Assembly (NCBI GenBank): GCA_021404525.1
Contig: JAAWWE010000006.1
Location: 1-64,000 of the forward strand
Length of the DNA stretch: 64,000 bases
Direction: 5' to 3'
Source of the DNA: Rhodobiaceae bacterium
GTDB lineage: Bacteria > Pseudomonadota > Alphaproteobacteria > Parvibaculales > Parvibaculaceae
Shown here: piece after piece, positions 33,114-44,003 of the stretch
How positions within the stretch are numbered: the stretch's first letter is position 1
Layout of the letters: every line of letters starts with the position of its first letter
Position numbers and translations under genes: made by a program
The notes under the pieces: generated by a model
The model's database searches: none
What the model was told of the DNA's origin: nothing
What the model saw: the letters and a program-made list of their open reading frames with translations, nothing else

Positions 33114-34525
33114 GCATCCCCGCTTAAGTCTTTTAGATCGTCCGGCAACGCATTCGCCCATTGGGTGATATTGCCTGCCCCCAGACACACAACCATGTCG
33201 CCCGGTTGAGCGAGTTCGGCGATCACCCCGGGAAGCGCCTCTGCACTCTCCAACGCAAGCGCATGCTTGTGGCCCCGCTCCTGCAGCCCTTGCACCATCG
33301 TGTCGCGATTAATGCCTGCGATCGGCTTTTCACCCGCCTCAAAGACCGGCGACACAATCACCGTGTCGGCATCGTTGAAGCAGGAACAGAATTCATCAAA
33401 GAGATCTCGCAGACGCGTATAGCGATGCGGTTGCACCACGGCGATGATACGGCCGTCGCTTGCTGACCGTGCGGCCTGCAAGACCGCTGAAATCTCAACA
33501 GGGTGGTGGCCATAATCGTCGTAAATCTCAACGCCATTCCAGGAACCCGCATGAGAGAAACGACGCTTCACACCGCCAAACCCGGCAAGCCCTTTGGCGA
33601 TAGCCTCCCCGGACAAGCCCATTCTGTGGGCAACCGCCACCGCCGCAAGCGCATTGAGCATATTGTGATGGCCAGGCATGGCGAGACGCAATCCGTCAAT
33701 AGTCGTTGTCTCTCCAGATTTCCGATCCGTGAGCGTCACATTGAACACGGTGACCGCACCATCCATCCGAACATTGGATGCCCGAACGTCCGCCTGCGGG
33801 CTCGTACCATAAGTCACAAGTGTCCGGTCGCTGACCCGCCCCATCAAGGCCTGCACCTCCGGATGATCGATACAAAGAACCGCCAATCCGTAGAACGGCA
33901 CATTCTCGATGAAACGTACAAAGGCATCACGCACACCATCGAAACTGCCATAGTGATCTAGATGCTCGGGATCAATATTAGTGACCACCGCAATCGTCGA
34001 TGGAAGCTTGGTGAAAGTCCCATCGCTCTCATCAGCCTCAACAACCATCCATTCCCCGTCACCAAGACGAGCATTGGTGCCATAGGCATTGATGATCCCG
34101 CCATTAATAACCGTCGGATCAATGTCACCGGCATCTAGGAGTGCAGCGACAAGCGACGTTGTTGTCGTCTTGCCGTGAGTGCCGCCAATAGCGACGCAAG
34201 ATTTGAGGCGCATAAGCTCAGCCAACATCTCTGCACGGCGCACAACAGGCAACATGCGAGCTCGCGCTTCAATAAGCTCTGGATTGTCGGACTTGATCGC
34301 AGAGGACACGACCAGAACCTGCGCATCGCCCAGATTGTCCGCGGTCTGCCCGACCATCACCTTGATGCCCAGGCCGCGAAGCCGCTTTACATTTGCATTC
34401 TCAGCAGCATCAGATCCCTGAACCGAATAGCCAAGATTGTGCATGACTTCAGCGATGCCGCTCATGCCGATACCACCAATGCCGACAAAATGGATCACAC
34501 CCATATCAAGGGGGGCAGGTCTCAT
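33110..34525 (-). CDS. murC: UDP-N-acetylmuramate--L-alanine ligase
   Basis: Adds L-Ala to UDP-MurNAc, the first Mur ligase step. The 471 residues begin with an N-terminal Rossmann motif [17 protein letters not shown] (about 11-27). The ATP-binding loop is [16 protein letters not shown] (about 114-129), and the central domain has [11 protein letters not shown] and [14 protein letters not shown] (about 180-193). The C-terminal domain has [15 protein letters not shown]. The ATG shares a base with the murG stop (TAATG), and the stop overlaps murB. GHHP distinguishes MurC from the other Mur ligases. Confidence 0.97.
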   Translation of the reverse strand: MRPAPLDMGVIHFVGIGGIGMSGIAEVMHNLGYSVQGSDAAENANVKRLRGLGIKVMVGQTADNLGDAQVLVVSSAIKSDNPELIEARARMLPVVRRAEMLAELMRLKSCVAIGGTHGKTTTTSLVAALLDAGDIDPTVINGGIINAYGTNARLGDGEWMVVEADESDGTFTKLPSTIAVVTNIDPEHLDHYGSFDGVRDAFVRFIENVPFYGLAVLCIDHPEVQALMGRVSDRTLVTYGTSPQADVRASNVRMDGAVTVFNVTLTDRKSGETTTIDGLRLAMPGHHNMLNALAAVAVAHRMGLSGEAIAKGLAGFGGVKRRFSHAGSWNGVEIYDDYGHHPVEISAVLQAARSASDGRIIAVVQPHRYTRLRDLFDEFCSCFNDADTVIVSPVFEAGEKPIAGINRDTMVQGLQERGHKHALALESAEALPGVIAELAQPGDMVVCLGAGNITQWANALPDDLKDLSGDA

Positions 34526-35718
34526 TACTTTTTCTCCTGAGGTTCGGGCGTTCCATCAGGAGCCGAAAGAGATTGTTGGGTACTGGGCGAAGGCAGACCG
34601 CCCGTCTTTTTGCGGGCCACACGCTCAACAAGATCTGCAAGCGATTGCACCGCGCGCGGTTTGCCTTCCGCTTTCGCAGCCGCAGCCATGGTCGACAGCT
34701 TTGCGCCATCAGAAAACAAAGAAGAAAGCGTCTCCGCAAGCAGGTCTGGCGTGAAACCATCCTGCTCAATCATTGTCGCAGCGCCTGCCATTGACAGAAT
34801 TTCCGCATTGGCCTTCTGATCCTGATCAAGCGAATGCGGAAGCGGTACCAGAATTGAGGGGCGTCCGATGACGGCAAGTTCGCTGACCGTTGAAGCGCCC
34901 GCGCGCCCAATGACCAGGTGGGAGTCTGCTATCATGCGTGGCATGTCATCGAAAAACGCTGAGAGCTTGGCCGAGATATCCGCATTCGAATAGGCCTGAC
35001 CCACGCGACTCAGATCTTCTTCCCGGCATTGCTGTGTCACCTCAAGACGCGCACGCAACTCAGCGGGAAGTTTCGCCAGAGCATGAGGCACAATATCGCT
35101 CATGACCCGAGCACCTTGGCTCCCGCCAAAAACCAGCAACCGTATGGGGCCGCTGCCAATTGCTGCAAACGGTACATCTGCCTGATCCAGCACCGCATCA
35201 CGAACTGGATTGCCCGTCACATGCAGTTTCGGCAAAGCGCCTGGTTTCAAATATTTCGGTGCCGGGAAAGTAGAGGCAATTGCATGAACAAACGGCGCAA
35301 CGGCTTTGTTGACCCGTCCCAGAACTGCATTCTGCTCATGAACGATTGTGGGGATCCGGCGCAGAATGGCCGCAAGCATGGGTGGCATGGTTGGATATCC
35401 CCCAAACCCCACAACCACAGATGGTTTGGCACGCCCCATGACCGCCAGAGACTGACTGGTGCCGTTCACGATCTTCGCCGTAGCGGAAAAAATCCCCGCA
35501 AGTCCAGGCCCGGAGAACGTCGCCGAAGGAACTGAGAAAATATCTGCCCCGGGAAACAGGCGGTCGAAATGCTGCACACGCTCATCGGTGATCAGCACAA
35601 TGGAATGCCCACGACGCTTGAGCTCTTGCGCCAAGGCCTGCCCAGGGAACAAGTGCCCACCCGTGCCACCAGCTGCAATCATAACGGGGCCTGCAAGAAT
35701 GGTAGACATAGCACTCAT
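34525..35718 (-). CDS. murG: Lipid II synthase MurG (GlcNAc transferase)
   Basis: GT28 glycosyltransferase that converts lipid I to lipid II on the inner face of the membrane. ATG 35718 (397 residues) overlaps the ftsW stop as ATGA; an earlier in-frame start at 35733 is less likely. Motifs are the N-terminal glycine-rich loop [19 protein letters not shown], the acceptor-site [15 protein letters not shown], the second loop [13 protein letters not shown] and the UDP-binding [15 protein letters not shown] Pro/Ser/Gln-rich tail of about 25 residues at the C-terminus is not part of the fold. The stop overlaps murC by one base. Confidence 0.97.
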   Translation of the reverse strand: MSAMSTILAGPVMIAAGGTGGHLFPGQALAQELKRRGHSIVLITDERVQHFDRLFPGADIFSVPSATFSGPGLAGIFSATAKIVNGTSQSLAVMGRAKPSVVVGFGGYPTMPPMLAAILRRIPTIVHEQNAVLGRVNKAVAPFVHAIASTFPAPKYLKPGALPKLHVTGNPVRDAVLDQADVPFAAIGSGPIRLLVFGGSQGARVMSDIVPHALAKLPAELRARLEVTQQCREEDLSRVGQAYSNADISAKLSAFFDDMPRMIADSHLVIGRAGASTVSELAVIGRPSILVPLPHSLDQDQKANAEILSMAGAATMIEQDGFTPDLLAETLSSLFSDGAKLSTMAAAAKAEGKPRAVQSLADLVERVARKKTGGLPSPSTQQSLSAPDGTPEPQEKK

Positions 35719-36860
35719 GCGTAAGCCCTCCATTCAGCAGGCTGCGCACCAGCATGCACCCGTCGACGGGTAAGAGAGAGAAGCATGCCAGTCGCAACTG
35801 CAAGCGCCAGAAGAGAGGAGCCGCCATAGGAAATAAAGGGAAGCGTCATGCCCTTAGCAGGCATCAAATTGAGGTTCACTGCCAGATTGATCAGCGCCTG
35901 CGCCCCAATCAACAGCGTGAGGCCAGAAACGGCGAGCTGTACAAACAGGTCCGTTTCATCAAGCGCCCGCAAAAGCGTGCGAATAACAATGAAGCTAAAC
36001 AGCCCGATAATGAGGATGCCAGCCAGCACACCAAATTCTTCAGCAGCTACCGCAAAGATGAAATCTGTATGCGCATCAGGCAGAATGAGTTTCACTGCAC
36101 CTTCACCCGGCCCCCTGCCCAGCAAACCACCGGCCTGAACCGCCTCCATCGCGCGGTCGATCTGGTAGGTGTCGCCCGAGGCTGGATCCATAAACCGGTC
36201 TACCCGGCTGGCAACGTGGGGAACAAATTGATAGGCAGCGATCGCGCCACCCAAGCCTACGGCACCCAGACCAATAATCCAGAACCAAGAAATCCCCACC
36301 ATGAACAACAGACCGCCGAACACCAGCGTGACAAGTGTCGCCTGTCCGAAATCCGGCTGCAGAACGAGAAGTCCGATAAAGAAAGCATAGAGTACAAAGG
36401 CGAGCGTCATACCTGGCACCGCTTTGCTGCGCGCACCTTCGGCAAACATCCACGCCACCAGCACGACAAAGGCCGGCTTCACAAACTCAGAGGGTTGCAA
36501 TGAAAACCGACCGAGCGGCAACCAGCGGGTTGCCCCCTTAATTTCCGGACCGATCAGCAACGTTCCGCCCATCAACAACAAGCCGCCAAAAAACACGACA
36601 ACAGCTAAACGACGCACCTGCTTCGTCGTGAAGAAGGAAATGCCAAAAATCAGAATGAGAGCAGGCACCAGAAACACAGCCTGGCGATAGACAAAATGAA
36701 AAGAGTTGAGAGAAAGACGGTTTGCCACAGCTGGGCTTGCAGCCAGTGTCAGGATGATGCCGAGCGCCACAAGCGCCAGGATGGCAACAACCGTCCAGCG
36801 GTCAATGGTCCACCACCATTCTGACAAAGCAGATCGATTGGCACGGGAAAGGCGGATCAT
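35715..36860 (-). CDS. ftsW: SEDS-family septal peptidoglycan polymerase FtsW
   Basis: Multi-span membrane protein (381 residues, about ten hydrophobic helices) that polymerises lipid II at the septum with FtsI. The conserved cores are PALILIFGISFF, RWLPLGRFSLQPSEFVKPAF (about 112-131), LLVLQPDFGQATLV (about 162-175) and, near the C-terminus, GMTLPFISYGGSSLLA (about 339-354). The Asp in QPDFG is adjacent to the proposed catalytic region. It overlaps both neighbours by 4 nt (murD upstream, murG downstream). RodA is the alternative family member, but the dcw location argues for FtsW. Confidence 0.96.
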   Translation of the reverse strand: MIRLSRANRSALSEWWWTIDRWTVVAILALVALGIILTLAASPAVANRLSLNSFHFVYRQAVFLVPALILIFGISFFTTKQVRRLAVVVFFGGLLLMGGTLLIGPEIKGATRWLPLGRFSLQPSEFVKPAFVVLVAWMFAEGARSKAVPGMTLAFVLYAFFIGLLVLQPDFGQATLVTLVFGGLLFMVGISWFWIIGLGAVGLGGAIAAYQFVPHVASRVDRFMDPASGDTYQIDRAMEAVQAGGLLGRGPGEGAVKLILPDAHTDFIFAVAAEEFGVLAGILIIGLFSFIVIRTLLRALDETDLFVQLAVSGLTLLIGAQALINLAVNLNLMPAKGMTLPFISYGGSSLLALAVATGMLLSLTRRRVHAGAQPAEWRAYA

Positions 36861-38278
36861 GCGGCTTCTCCCCCATTACCGACAGCTTTGAGCGCAGCAT
36901 GCACCATGTCGCGAAATGCCTCGCCGCGCGCTTCAAAGTTTTTAAACTGATCAAACGAGGCGCAAGCCGGTGAAAGAAGAACAACACCAGGGCGTCCATC
37001 ACGCGATGCGCTCACAGCGTCGCGCACCGCCGCAGCGACCGCCGCATCCAGAGCCCCCACGGATACATGCTGCACCTCACCCTCTAGCGACGCACCAAAG
37101 GCATCAGCAGCCTCTCCGATGAGATACGCCTTTTCAATACGAGAAAAGAACGGCGACAACGGGCCAATCCCGCCCTCCTTCGGTACGCCACCGGCAATCC
37201 AGTATATGGAATCATAAGCACCAAGCGCTTTCCCGGCAGCCTCGGCATTGGTTGCCTTGCTGTCATTCACGAACAGGACACCATCGATCTCCGCGATGAT
37301 TTCCATACGATGGGCAAGACCAGGAAAAGACCGGAAGGAATGCAAAATACGATCAGAAGCGAACCCTAGAGCCCGGCCAACCGCATAGGCCGACGCCGCA
37401 TTTTGCCAATTGTGGATGCCCGCCAGTGTCTTCAGCTCTTTCAAGTCACCAACACGATCCGTCTTTCCAGATCCGCTGTCATAGAGCACACTATCCAGAA
37501 CGCACACGCCGCGGCTAAGAGACTTAGACGTGGACACAGGAACAAGCTCCGCTGCTCGTTTGCCACAGAGAGCCGAACAAATCTCAGATGTGAGCTCACC
37601 ATCAACGCCGATGACGGCTACATCCCCCGCTTCCTGAAACTGGAATAGACGAGCCTTGACTGAAGCGTAATGCTCCAATGTTCCATGACGGTCTATATGA
37701 TCAGGCGTGATGTTAAGGAGCACACCAATGTCCGGGTGGAGCGTCGGCGCAAGATCGATTTGGTACGACGAAACTTCAATCACATACACCGTGTCAGAGC
37801 GCGGAGGATCAAGATCGAAGACAGCCTTACCGATATTTCCGCCAACTTCTGCGCGCCGCCCATTGGCTGTGATCATATGTCCGATCAAGGCGGTTGTTGT
37901 GGACTTACCATTCGTGCCGGTAACCGCGACAATTTTGGCATCCGGATTAAGGGCACGCACTTCATTCTGGAAGAGCTCGATATCACCCAGCACCGGCACA
38001 CCAGAAGCCTGTGCAAGCTTAACAACCGCATGCGGCTCCGGATGGGTAAGTGGGATACCGGGCGCTAGAATGAGTGCGGCATACCCTTCCAATCCATCGA
38101 CACAAGGGTCAGAAATTGAAAGACCAGCAGCTTCAGCTTTTGCCCGCTGCGCTTCTCCATCGTCCCAGACAGTTACCTCTGCACCACCTTCAACAAGCGC
38201 GCGCGACACCGCAAACCCGGAGGCACCCAGGCCATAAACCGCGACCTTTCGGTCTTTATATGCGCGCGCCGCGATCAC
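36857..38278 (-). CDS. murD: UDP-MurNAc-L-Ala--D-glutamate ligase
   Basis: Adds D-Glu to UDP-MurNAc-L-Ala. The 473 residues start with a Rossmann-like domain KVAVYGLGASGFAVSRAL (about 11-28). The ATP loop is AVTGTNGKSTTTALIGHMI (about 119-137), the central domain has LLNITPDHIDRHG (about 187-199), and the C-terminal domain has FVNDSKATNAEA (about 335-346) and VLLSPACASFDQFKNFEARGE, which is typical of MurD. It starts 7 nt after mraY and overlaps ftsW by ATGA. Confidence 0.97.
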   Translation of the reverse strand: MIAARAYKDRKVAVYGLGASGFAVSRALVEGGAEVTVWDDGEAQRAKAEAAGLSISDPCVDGLEGYAALILAPGIPLTHPEPHAVVKLAQASGVPVLGDIELFQNEVRALNPDAKIVAVTGTNGKSTTTALIGHMITANGRRAEVGGNIGKAVFDLDPPRSDTVYVIEVSSYQIDLAPTLHPDIGVLLNITPDHIDRHGTLEHYASVKARLFQFQEAGDVAVIGVDGELTSEICSALCGKRAAELVPVSTSKSLSRGVCVLDSVLYDSGSGKTDRVGDLKELKTLAGIHNWQNAASAYAVGRALGFASDRILHSFRSFPGLAHRMEIIAEIDGVLFVNDSKATNAEAAGKALGAYDSIYWIAGGVPKEGGIGPLSPFFSRIEKAYLIGEAADAFGASLEGEVQHVSVGALDAAVAAAVRDAVSASRDGRPGVVLLSPACASFDQFKNFEARGEAFRDMVHAALKAVGNGGEAA

Positions 38279-38285
38279 TCCGAGA

Positions 38286-39374
38286 CTACCTCAGCTTCAA
38301 CGTGGACAGACCGATCATCGCCAATACACCGGAGATGATCCAAAAACGAATAACAATGGTGGGTTCCGCCCAGCCCTTCTTCTCGAAATGGTGATGCAGC
38401 GGCGCCATGCGGAAGACGCGCTTGCCCGTAAGCTTGAAGCTCGCGACCTGCACAATGACAGACACAGCTTCGAGCACGAATAGACCGCCAATGATGACGA
38501 GAACCAGCTCATGCTTCGCCACAACAGCGATTGATCCAAGCGCCCCACCCAACGCTAGAGACCCTGTGTCACCCATAAAGACAGATGCAGGCGGCGCGTT
38601 GTACCAAAGAAAACCCAGTCCAGCGCCTAAGAGCGCACCGCAGAAAACGGCAAGCTCTCCAGTGCCAGGCACAAAATGGATCTGCAGATAGTCAGAGAAG
38701 ACAGCATTGCCGACGAGATAGGAAATGAAACCAAAGCTTGCCGCGGCGATCATCACGGGCACAATCGCCAGACCGTCAAGCCCGTCGGTCAGATTGACCG
38801 CATTCGAAGCTCCCACAATCACCAGAACGGCAAAGATGGCGAAGAACCCACCAAGAGGGATCAGCAGATCCTTAAAGAAGGGAACAGCGACTGATGTTGC
38901 GAGTTCCGTTGGCGCCACATTGAGCAATGCATAAACGGCAATACCCGCAATAATCGTTTCCAACACCAGTTTTAGGCGACCCGGCACGCCATCACTCGAT
39001 GCCTTGGACACTTTCAAATAGTCGTCAGCAAACCCGACCGCGCCAAACCCAAGCGTGACAAGCAGAACAATCCAGACATAGGGGTTACTGAGATCAGCCC
39101 AAAGTAGAACAGACGGCACCAGCCCCAGCAGGATCAAAAACCCCCCCATGGTGGGCGTGCCTTTTTTGGTGAGCAAGTGACCCTCAGGACCATCTTCGCG
39201 AATGGGCTGGCCTTGAGATTGCCGCGCACGTAGGGCGCGAATAACAGCAGGTCCAAACAAAAACGAAACCAGAAGCGCGGTGACGGTTGCACCGCCTGTT
39301 CGAAACGTGATGTAGCGAAACACATTCAGGCCTGGAACCTGGTCTGCATATTGAACCAAAAGATCAAACAACAT
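38286..39374 (-). CDS. mraY: Phospho-MurNAc-pentapeptide transferase MraY
   Basis: Polytopic enzyme (362 residues, about ten helices) that links phospho-MurNAc-pentapeptide to undecaprenyl phosphate, forming lipid I. Signature motifs are [11 protein letters not shown] (about 72-82), the Asp-pair region GFADDYLKV (about 114-122), [15 protein letters not shown] (about 185-199) and the C-terminal histidine block [14 protein letters not shown] (about 324-337). It lies 3 nt after murF and 7 nt before murD. Length is typical. Confidence 0.98.
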   Translation of the reverse strand: MLFDLLVQYADQVPGLNVFRYITFRTGGATVTALLVSFLFGPAVIRALRARQSQGQPIREDGPEGHLLTKKGTPTMGGFLILLGLVPSVLLWADLSNPYVWIVLLVTLGFGAVGFADDYLKVSKASSDGVPGRLKLVLETIIAGIAVYALLNVAPTELATSVAVPFFKDLLIPLGGFFAIFAVLVIVGASNAVNLTDGLDGLAIVPVMIAAASFGFISYLVGNAVFSDYLQIHFVPGTGELAVFCGALLGAGLGFLWYNAPPASVFMGDTGSLALGGALGSIAVVAKHELVLVIIGGLFVLEAVSVIVQVASFKLTGKRVFRMAPLHHHFEKKGWAEPTIVIRFWIISGVLAMIGLSTLKLR

Positions 39375-39377
39375 GTC

Positions 39378-40802
39378 TCATTCCCCTACGCCTGTCGACG
39401 TATCTTGCTTGTTGTGAAGCGCCAGGAGCCCATCCACAATCAACCCCATTCGTGATCCAAGCGAACCCTTGATCATCACCACGTCACCGTCCCCCAACTG
39501 TGAGGCAACCTGATCAAACAATGCTTTGGAACTTTCCCCATACCCCGCCTTAGTTTCAGCAGGCAGTTCTTCATACAAATTCTTCATCAAGGGACCGCAG
39601 GCATATACCTGATCTATCCCCGCTTCCGCCAAAGGCCCGGCAAGACCCCGGTGCATGGATACCTCGTCTTCGCCAAGCTCAAGCATGTCGCCCAGCACCG
39701 CAATGCGCCGTCCAGACCCCTTGACCTCTGCCGCCCCAAGAGTTGTGATGGCCGCTCTCATAGAAGCCGGATTGGCGTTATAGCTTTCGTCGACAACGAC
39801 AAACTGCCGGTCTCCAGCGTCAACAGTATGGCGCTCGCCCCGCCCTTTGGGCGCACCCAACGTCGCTAATGTCATTGCTGCGAGGGCAAGATCTGCGCCC
39901 AGCGCATGGATCGATGCAAGGATGGCCAGTGAGTTCATCACGTGGTGCTCACCAGGGATACCAAGCTTATAGGTGATCGCTTCACCACAGATAGAAGCGG
40001 AGACACAAGAGCAAGACGCATGCAGCGCAACTTTTTCCAGCCGGGCATCCGCAAAGTCTGATTTCCCAAATGCGATTACTCTCCCGGCACCCGCAGCCAA
40101 AGCTCTGGACTTGAGCCTATCGAAATGCGGGTTGTCGGCGTTCAGAACGGCTGTGCCGCCTCGCTTTAACCCGTCAAAGATTTCCGCCTTTGCGTCAGCA
40201 ATATCTTCAACACTGTCAAAGTTCGCGAGGTGCACCGGTTCTACCGTCGTCACAATCGCCACATCTGGCTGAACCATCTGGCTAAGCGGCGTGATCTCAT
40301 GTGCGTGGTTCATGCCAATTTCGAAGATACCCCACTCGGTATCGGCTGGCATGCGCGCCAGCGTGAGCGGCACGCCCCAATGATTATTGTAGGATGCAAC
40401 CGACCCATGGGTCCGACCCTGTGCTTCAAGGATCGAGCGCAACGCATCTTTCGTGCTGGTCTTGCCGACACTCCCGGTCACAGCAACAATTTTGGCATCC
40501 GTCCGTGCACGGGCGGCGCGGCCCAGCGCTTGCAAACCACTCAGTGTGTCTTTAACGACAAGAAGTCCTTCGTCTGACACACCTTCGCAAGGGCCAGAGA
40601 CCATGGCTGCCGCCGCGCCCTTGGCCAAGGCATCTTTCACATGCGCATGACCGTCGGAATTGTCGCCGATCAAAGCAACGAACAGATCACCAAGATCCAG
40701 CGTGCGGGTATCAATGGACACACCAACAGCAGACCACTCACTTTTCACCGAGCCGTCAGTGGCAAGGGCTGCATCTGTCGATGTCCAAAGAGCTTCACTC
40801 AT
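39378..40802 (-). CDS. murF: UDP-MurNAc-tripeptide--D-Ala-D-Ala ligase
   Basis: Adds the D-Ala-D-Ala made by Ddl to the UDP-MurNAc-tripeptide. The 474 residues have the N-terminal VGVSIDTRTLDLGDLFVAL, an ATP loop AVTGSVGKTSTKDAL (about 107-121), VASYNNHWGVPLTL (about 134-147), EIGMNHAHEI (about 160) and VVDESYNANPASMRAAI (about 337). The sequence SYNANP is diagnostic for MurF. It overlaps murE by ATGA. Confidence 0.97.
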   Translation of the reverse strand: MSEALWTSTDAALATDGSVKSEWSAVGVSIDTRTLDLGDLFVALIGDNSDGHAHVKDALAKGAAAAMVSGPCEGVSDEGLLVVKDTLSGLQALGRAARARTDAKIVAVTGSVGKTSTKDALRSILEAQGRTHGSVASYNNHWGVPLTLARMPADTEWGIFEIGMNHAHEITPLSQMVQPDVAIVTTVEPVHLANFDSVEDIADAKAEIFDGLKRGGTAVLNADNPHFDRLKSRALAAGAGRVIAFGKSDFADARLEKVALHASCSCVSASICGEAITYKLGIPGEHHVMNSLAILASIHALGADLALAAMTLATLGAPKGRGERHTVDAGDRQFVVVDESYNANPASMRAAITTLGAAEVKGSGRRIAVLGDMLELGEDEVSMHRGLAGPLAEAGIDQVYACGPLMKNLYEELPAETKAGYGESSKALFDQVASQLGDGDVVMIKGSLGSRMGLIVDGLLALHNKQDTSTGVGE

Positions 40803-42271
40803 ACACTCATGTCCCTCGAACCCGCTTCAATAGCACTCACTGCCGTCGCAACTGCCTCATGATCTGAGAAAGGCAGAACCTTGTCTCCGACAATCTGGCC
40901 GGTTTCATGCCCCTTGCCGGCCACCACCAGACAATCTCCTCCTTGAAGAAGAGACACTGCCTCGGAGATCGCAAGCGCCCGGTCACCGACTTCACGCAGC
41001 CCGTTAGCGCCAGCGAGCACTTCTTGGCGGATCGCCGCCGCCTCTTCCGACCGGGGATTGTCATCCGTCACGATGGTGATATCAGCCGATTGCGACGCAA
41101 TTTTGCCCATTTGAGGGCGTTTGCCGGCATCCCGGTCGCCACCGCACCCAAACACCACAATCAGCTTTCCACTTACATGAGGTCGCACTGCCTCCAGGGC
41201 AGTCTCCAGTGCGTCTGGCGTGTGAGCATAGTCAATGAAAACCGTCGCTCCACTGGCAAGATGCGCCACTTCTTCAAGGCGCCCTTTCGCCCCTTTGAGA
41301 TTTTCGAGCGCCCGGAAAGTCTGCTCGGCATCTCCGCCACACCCGATCACGAGCCCTGCAGCGACAAGCGCGTTGGAAGCTTGAAACTGCCCAACAAGCG
41401 GCAACATAACTTCATAGTGCGCGCCGCCATGAACAATCTGGAGCACCTGACCACGGGGTCCCGGCTGTACGCCAGCAAGGCAGATGTCCCGACCTTTGCG
41501 GCCGACGGCGACGATCTGATGCCCGCGCGCCCAGGAGATCGCTTCGAACTCTTGCGCAAAATCCGCGTCCACATTGATCACAGCGACACCGCCAGGATCC
41601 ATCACTTCACCAAAAAGGCGCATCTTGGCGTAGAGATAGTCATCGAAATTCGCATGGTAATCGAGGTGATCTCGGGTGAGATTGGTAAAGGCGCTAGCGC
41701 TCACCCGCACGCCATCCAATCTGTACTGCGCCAAGCCATGACTGGATGCCTCAAGCGCCAGATGGGTAACACGCTCTCCCGCAAGCTGCGCAATTTCAGA
41801 GTGAAGCCGCACCGGATCCGGCGTCGTATGCGCCAAAGGTCGAACGCCTGCAGGCCCCACCACACCGACAGTGCCAAGGCTTGCAGACCGCAAACCAAGA
41901 GAGGCCCAGATCTCACGAACAAAAGTGGCAACCGATGTTTTTCCATTGGTCCCTGTGACGGCAGCAACAGTGTCGGGCTGCGACCCGTAAAATTGAGCTG
42001 CGAGCATCGCCAGCCTGCGCCGCGGATTGCGATCATTGATCACTGGCACATCAGCGTCAGAAGTGACATCGGGCTCAGCAAGAATTGCAGCAGCGCCAGC
42101 CTTGATCGCCGCAGGAATAAATTTCGCACCGTCAGCCTGCACGCCGGGCAGTGCAGCAAACAGAAAGCCCGCCCTCACTTCACGACTATCTGCCGTCAGC
42201 CCAGCGATATTGATCGTCCCGGCATTGGCGGGAAGCACTGTTTTTGGACCAACAAGCGCTTGAAGTTCCAT
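40799..42271 (-). CDS. murE: UDP-MurNAc-L-Ala-D-Glu--meso-DAP ligase
   Basis: Adds meso-diaminopimelate to the stem peptide. ATG 42271 (490 residues) is chosen because it lies 4 nt after the ftsI stop with GGAG upstream; the open frame from 42370 runs inside ftsI. Motifs are the N-terminal GLTADSREVRAGFLFAAL, ATP loop AVTGTNGKTSVATFV (about 107-121), FTNLTRDHLDYH (about 193), FIDYAHTPDALE (about 345) and VVFGCGGDRDAGKRPQMG. DNPRSEEA near the C-terminus contains the DNPR box that selects meso-DAP rather than lysine. It overlaps murF by 4 nt. Confidence 0.97.
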   Translation of the reverse strand: MELQALVGPKTVLPANAGTINIAGLTADSREVRAGFLFAALPGVQADGAKFIPAAIKAGAAAILAEPDVTSDADVPVINDRNPRRRLAMLAAQFYGSQPDTVAAVTGTNGKTSVATFVREIWASLGLRSASLGTVGVVGPAGVRPLAHTTPDPVRLHSEIAQLAGERVTHLALEASSHGLAQYRLDGVRVSASAFTNLTRDHLDYHANFDDYLYAKMRLFGEVMDPGGVAVINVDADFAQEFEAISWARGHQIVAVGRKGRDICLAGVQPGPRGQVLQIVHGGAHYEVMLPLVGQFQASNALVAAGLVIGCGGDAEQTFRALENLKGAKGRLEEVAHLASGATVFIDYAHTPDALETALEAVRPHVSGKLIVVFGCGGDRDAGKRPQMGKIASQSADITIVTDDNPRSEEAAAIRQEVLAGANGLREVGDRALAISEAVSLLQGGDCLVVAGKGHETGQIVGDKVLPFSDHEAVATAVSAIEAGSRDMSV

Positions 42272-42275
42272 CGCC

Positions 42276-44003
42276 CTACTCCGCCGTCGCAAAGGATGCG
42301 GATTGGACCGGAGAGGTCCAGGATTGAACCGGGCGCAACCCCAGGATCGGCGCAATGCGCTGAACAACACGGGATGTCACCGGCGCTGCATTCCATCCAG
42401 CTGTTGCATAGCCGTAAGTATTCTCCGTGGCCTGCGGCTCATCAAACATGATCAGCATGGCGTATTTCGGGTCATTAGCCGGAAACGCACTAAGGAAGGA
42501 TGTGAGCAATGCATTGCGCGCATAACCGCCAGCCCGCGCCTTTTCCGCCGTGCCCGTTTTCCCCATCACCGGATAGCCCGCAACGTCCGCACTTCGGCCT
42601 GTCCCGCGCTCAACAACCAGTCGATAAAGCGCCCGCATGGCATCGCTTGTGTCGGATGAGAGAACGCGCGCCCGCTCACCAGCATTATCCCGACGAAGGA
42701 ATGTTGGCTGAACGCCAAATCCGCCATTTACCAAAGCCGCATTTGCAGCCACAACCTGAAGCGGTGTCACGGACAGACCATGACCATAAGAAATGGTCAT
42801 CGCTGAAACGTCTGTCCAAGTGCTCGGGAGAAGGGGCCGTCCCGACTCTGGAAGTTCAATATCAGTCCGGGTCAACAATCCCAGCTCGCCAAGAAAGCTG
42901 CGATGCTCCTCTCGTCCGAGCTCCAACACCATTTTTGCGGTGCCAATATTGGACGAGTGCATAAAAAGTTCCGGCACGCTCAGAAACCGTTTCTGCGCGT
43001 GATAGTCATTGATCGTGAAACGGGAAACCCGAATAGGCTCGCGGGCGTCATATTGTGTCGAGAGTTGCACCCGACCAGAATTCAGTGCCGCTGCGACGCT
43101 GAAGGCCTTGAAGGTTGATCCCATTTCATAAACGCCAAGCGTGGCAGCATTGAACCGCGCACGACTGGACGCGGAGCCAGGATCGTTTGCATCAAAGTCA
43201 GGCAGGGACGCCATCGCGATGACCTCGCCCGTGTCAACATCCAGAACAACTCCGGTTGCGCCAATCGCGCTGAATTCATCAACTGCAATCTGCAATTCTG
43301 TTTGCAGCGCATGCTGAACACGCAGATCCAGAGAAAGAACGAGCGGTTCGCCCGACACAATCTCAGACCGCTCGATGTAATGTTCGATGCCGGCAATACC
43401 GCGATTGTCAATATCAACCCCGCCCAGCACATGAGCGGCGACACGGCCATTTGGATAAACTCGTTTTTGCTCACGCTGAAATGCGAGGCCAGGCTGACCA
43501 AGATTATGAACGGCCACCTGCTCGCGCGGCGTCATATCACGCTTGAGCCACACAAACGCTCTGTTGCTTGAAAGCTTCTCCTCAAGTGCACCTTGATCGA
43601 GATCTGGCAAGGCTTGCGCCAGAAGACGTGCAGTTTCTTGGGCGTCCATCACCTTGCGCGCATCAGCATATAAAGAGGCCGTAATGATGTCTGTCGCCAT
43701 CACTTCGCCATTGCGATCAACAATGTCACGTCTTTGCGCAGGGCCTGCCTCATGGGTCGAAGCTACCAGCCGCTCACCGCCGCCAGGCGCCATGCCGAGC
43801 ATCACCAATCGTCCAGCCACAATCGTAAAGGCCAATGCGAACATGACGACCGTTAAGAAAATACGGCGCCGACCACTATCAAGACGCGTGGCCTCGGGTG
43901 CCTTCTTGTTCCGCGGCGCTGCAAATCGAGGACGAGCAATCAGGTCATGCCCAAGGCGCGGAGCGGCATTCTCGGTTTGGCCTTGTTTTGACCGACCAAC
44001 CAT
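42276..44003 (-). CDS. ftsI: Septal transpeptidase FtsI (PBP3)
   Basis: Class B penicillin-binding protein that cross-links septal peptidoglycan with FtsW. The 575 residues have a basic N-tail, one membrane helix (about 48-68, FLTVVMFALAFTIVAGRLV) and a dimerisation/pedestal domain (about 90-240). The transpeptidase domain has the catalytic SxxK box in GSTFKAF, the SxN box in SSNIG and the KTG box in MGKTGTAEK. It shares one base with the ftsL stop (TGATG). The C-terminal tail of about 25 residues beyond the fold is variable in the family. Confidence 0.97.
   Translation of the reverse strand: MVGRSKQGQTENAAPRLGHDLIARPRFAAPRNKKAPEATRLDSGRRRIFLTVVMFALAFTIVAGRLVMLGMAPGGGERLVASTHEAGPAQRRDIVDRNGEVMATDIITASLYADARKVMDAQETARLLAQALPDLDQGALEEKLSSNRAFVWLKRDMTPREQVAVHNLGQPGLAFQREQKRVYPNGRVAAHVLGGVDIDNRGIAGIEHYIERSEIVSGEPLVLSLDLRVQHALQTELQIAVDEFSAIGATGVVLDVDTGEVIAMASLPDFDANDPGSASSRARFNAATLGVYEMGSTFKAFSVAAALNSGRVQLSTQYDAREPIRVSRFTINDYHAQKRFLSVPELFMHSSNIGTAKMVLELGREEHRSFLGELGLLTRTDIELPESGRPLLPSTWTDVSAMTISYGHGLSVTPLQVVAANAALVNGGFGVQPTFLRRDNAGERARVLSSDTSDAMRALYRLVVERGTGRSADVAGYPVMGKTGTAEKARAGGYARNALLTSFLSAFPANDPKYAMLIMFDEPQATENTYGYATAGWNAAPVTSRVVQRIAPILGLRPVQSWTSPVQSASFATAE

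Noticed and set aside
40907..42451. 514-codon open frame on the plus strand
   Set aside because: It is antisense to murE and the end of ftsI, has atypical residue composition (His, Arg, Cys-rich) and no recognisable domain.
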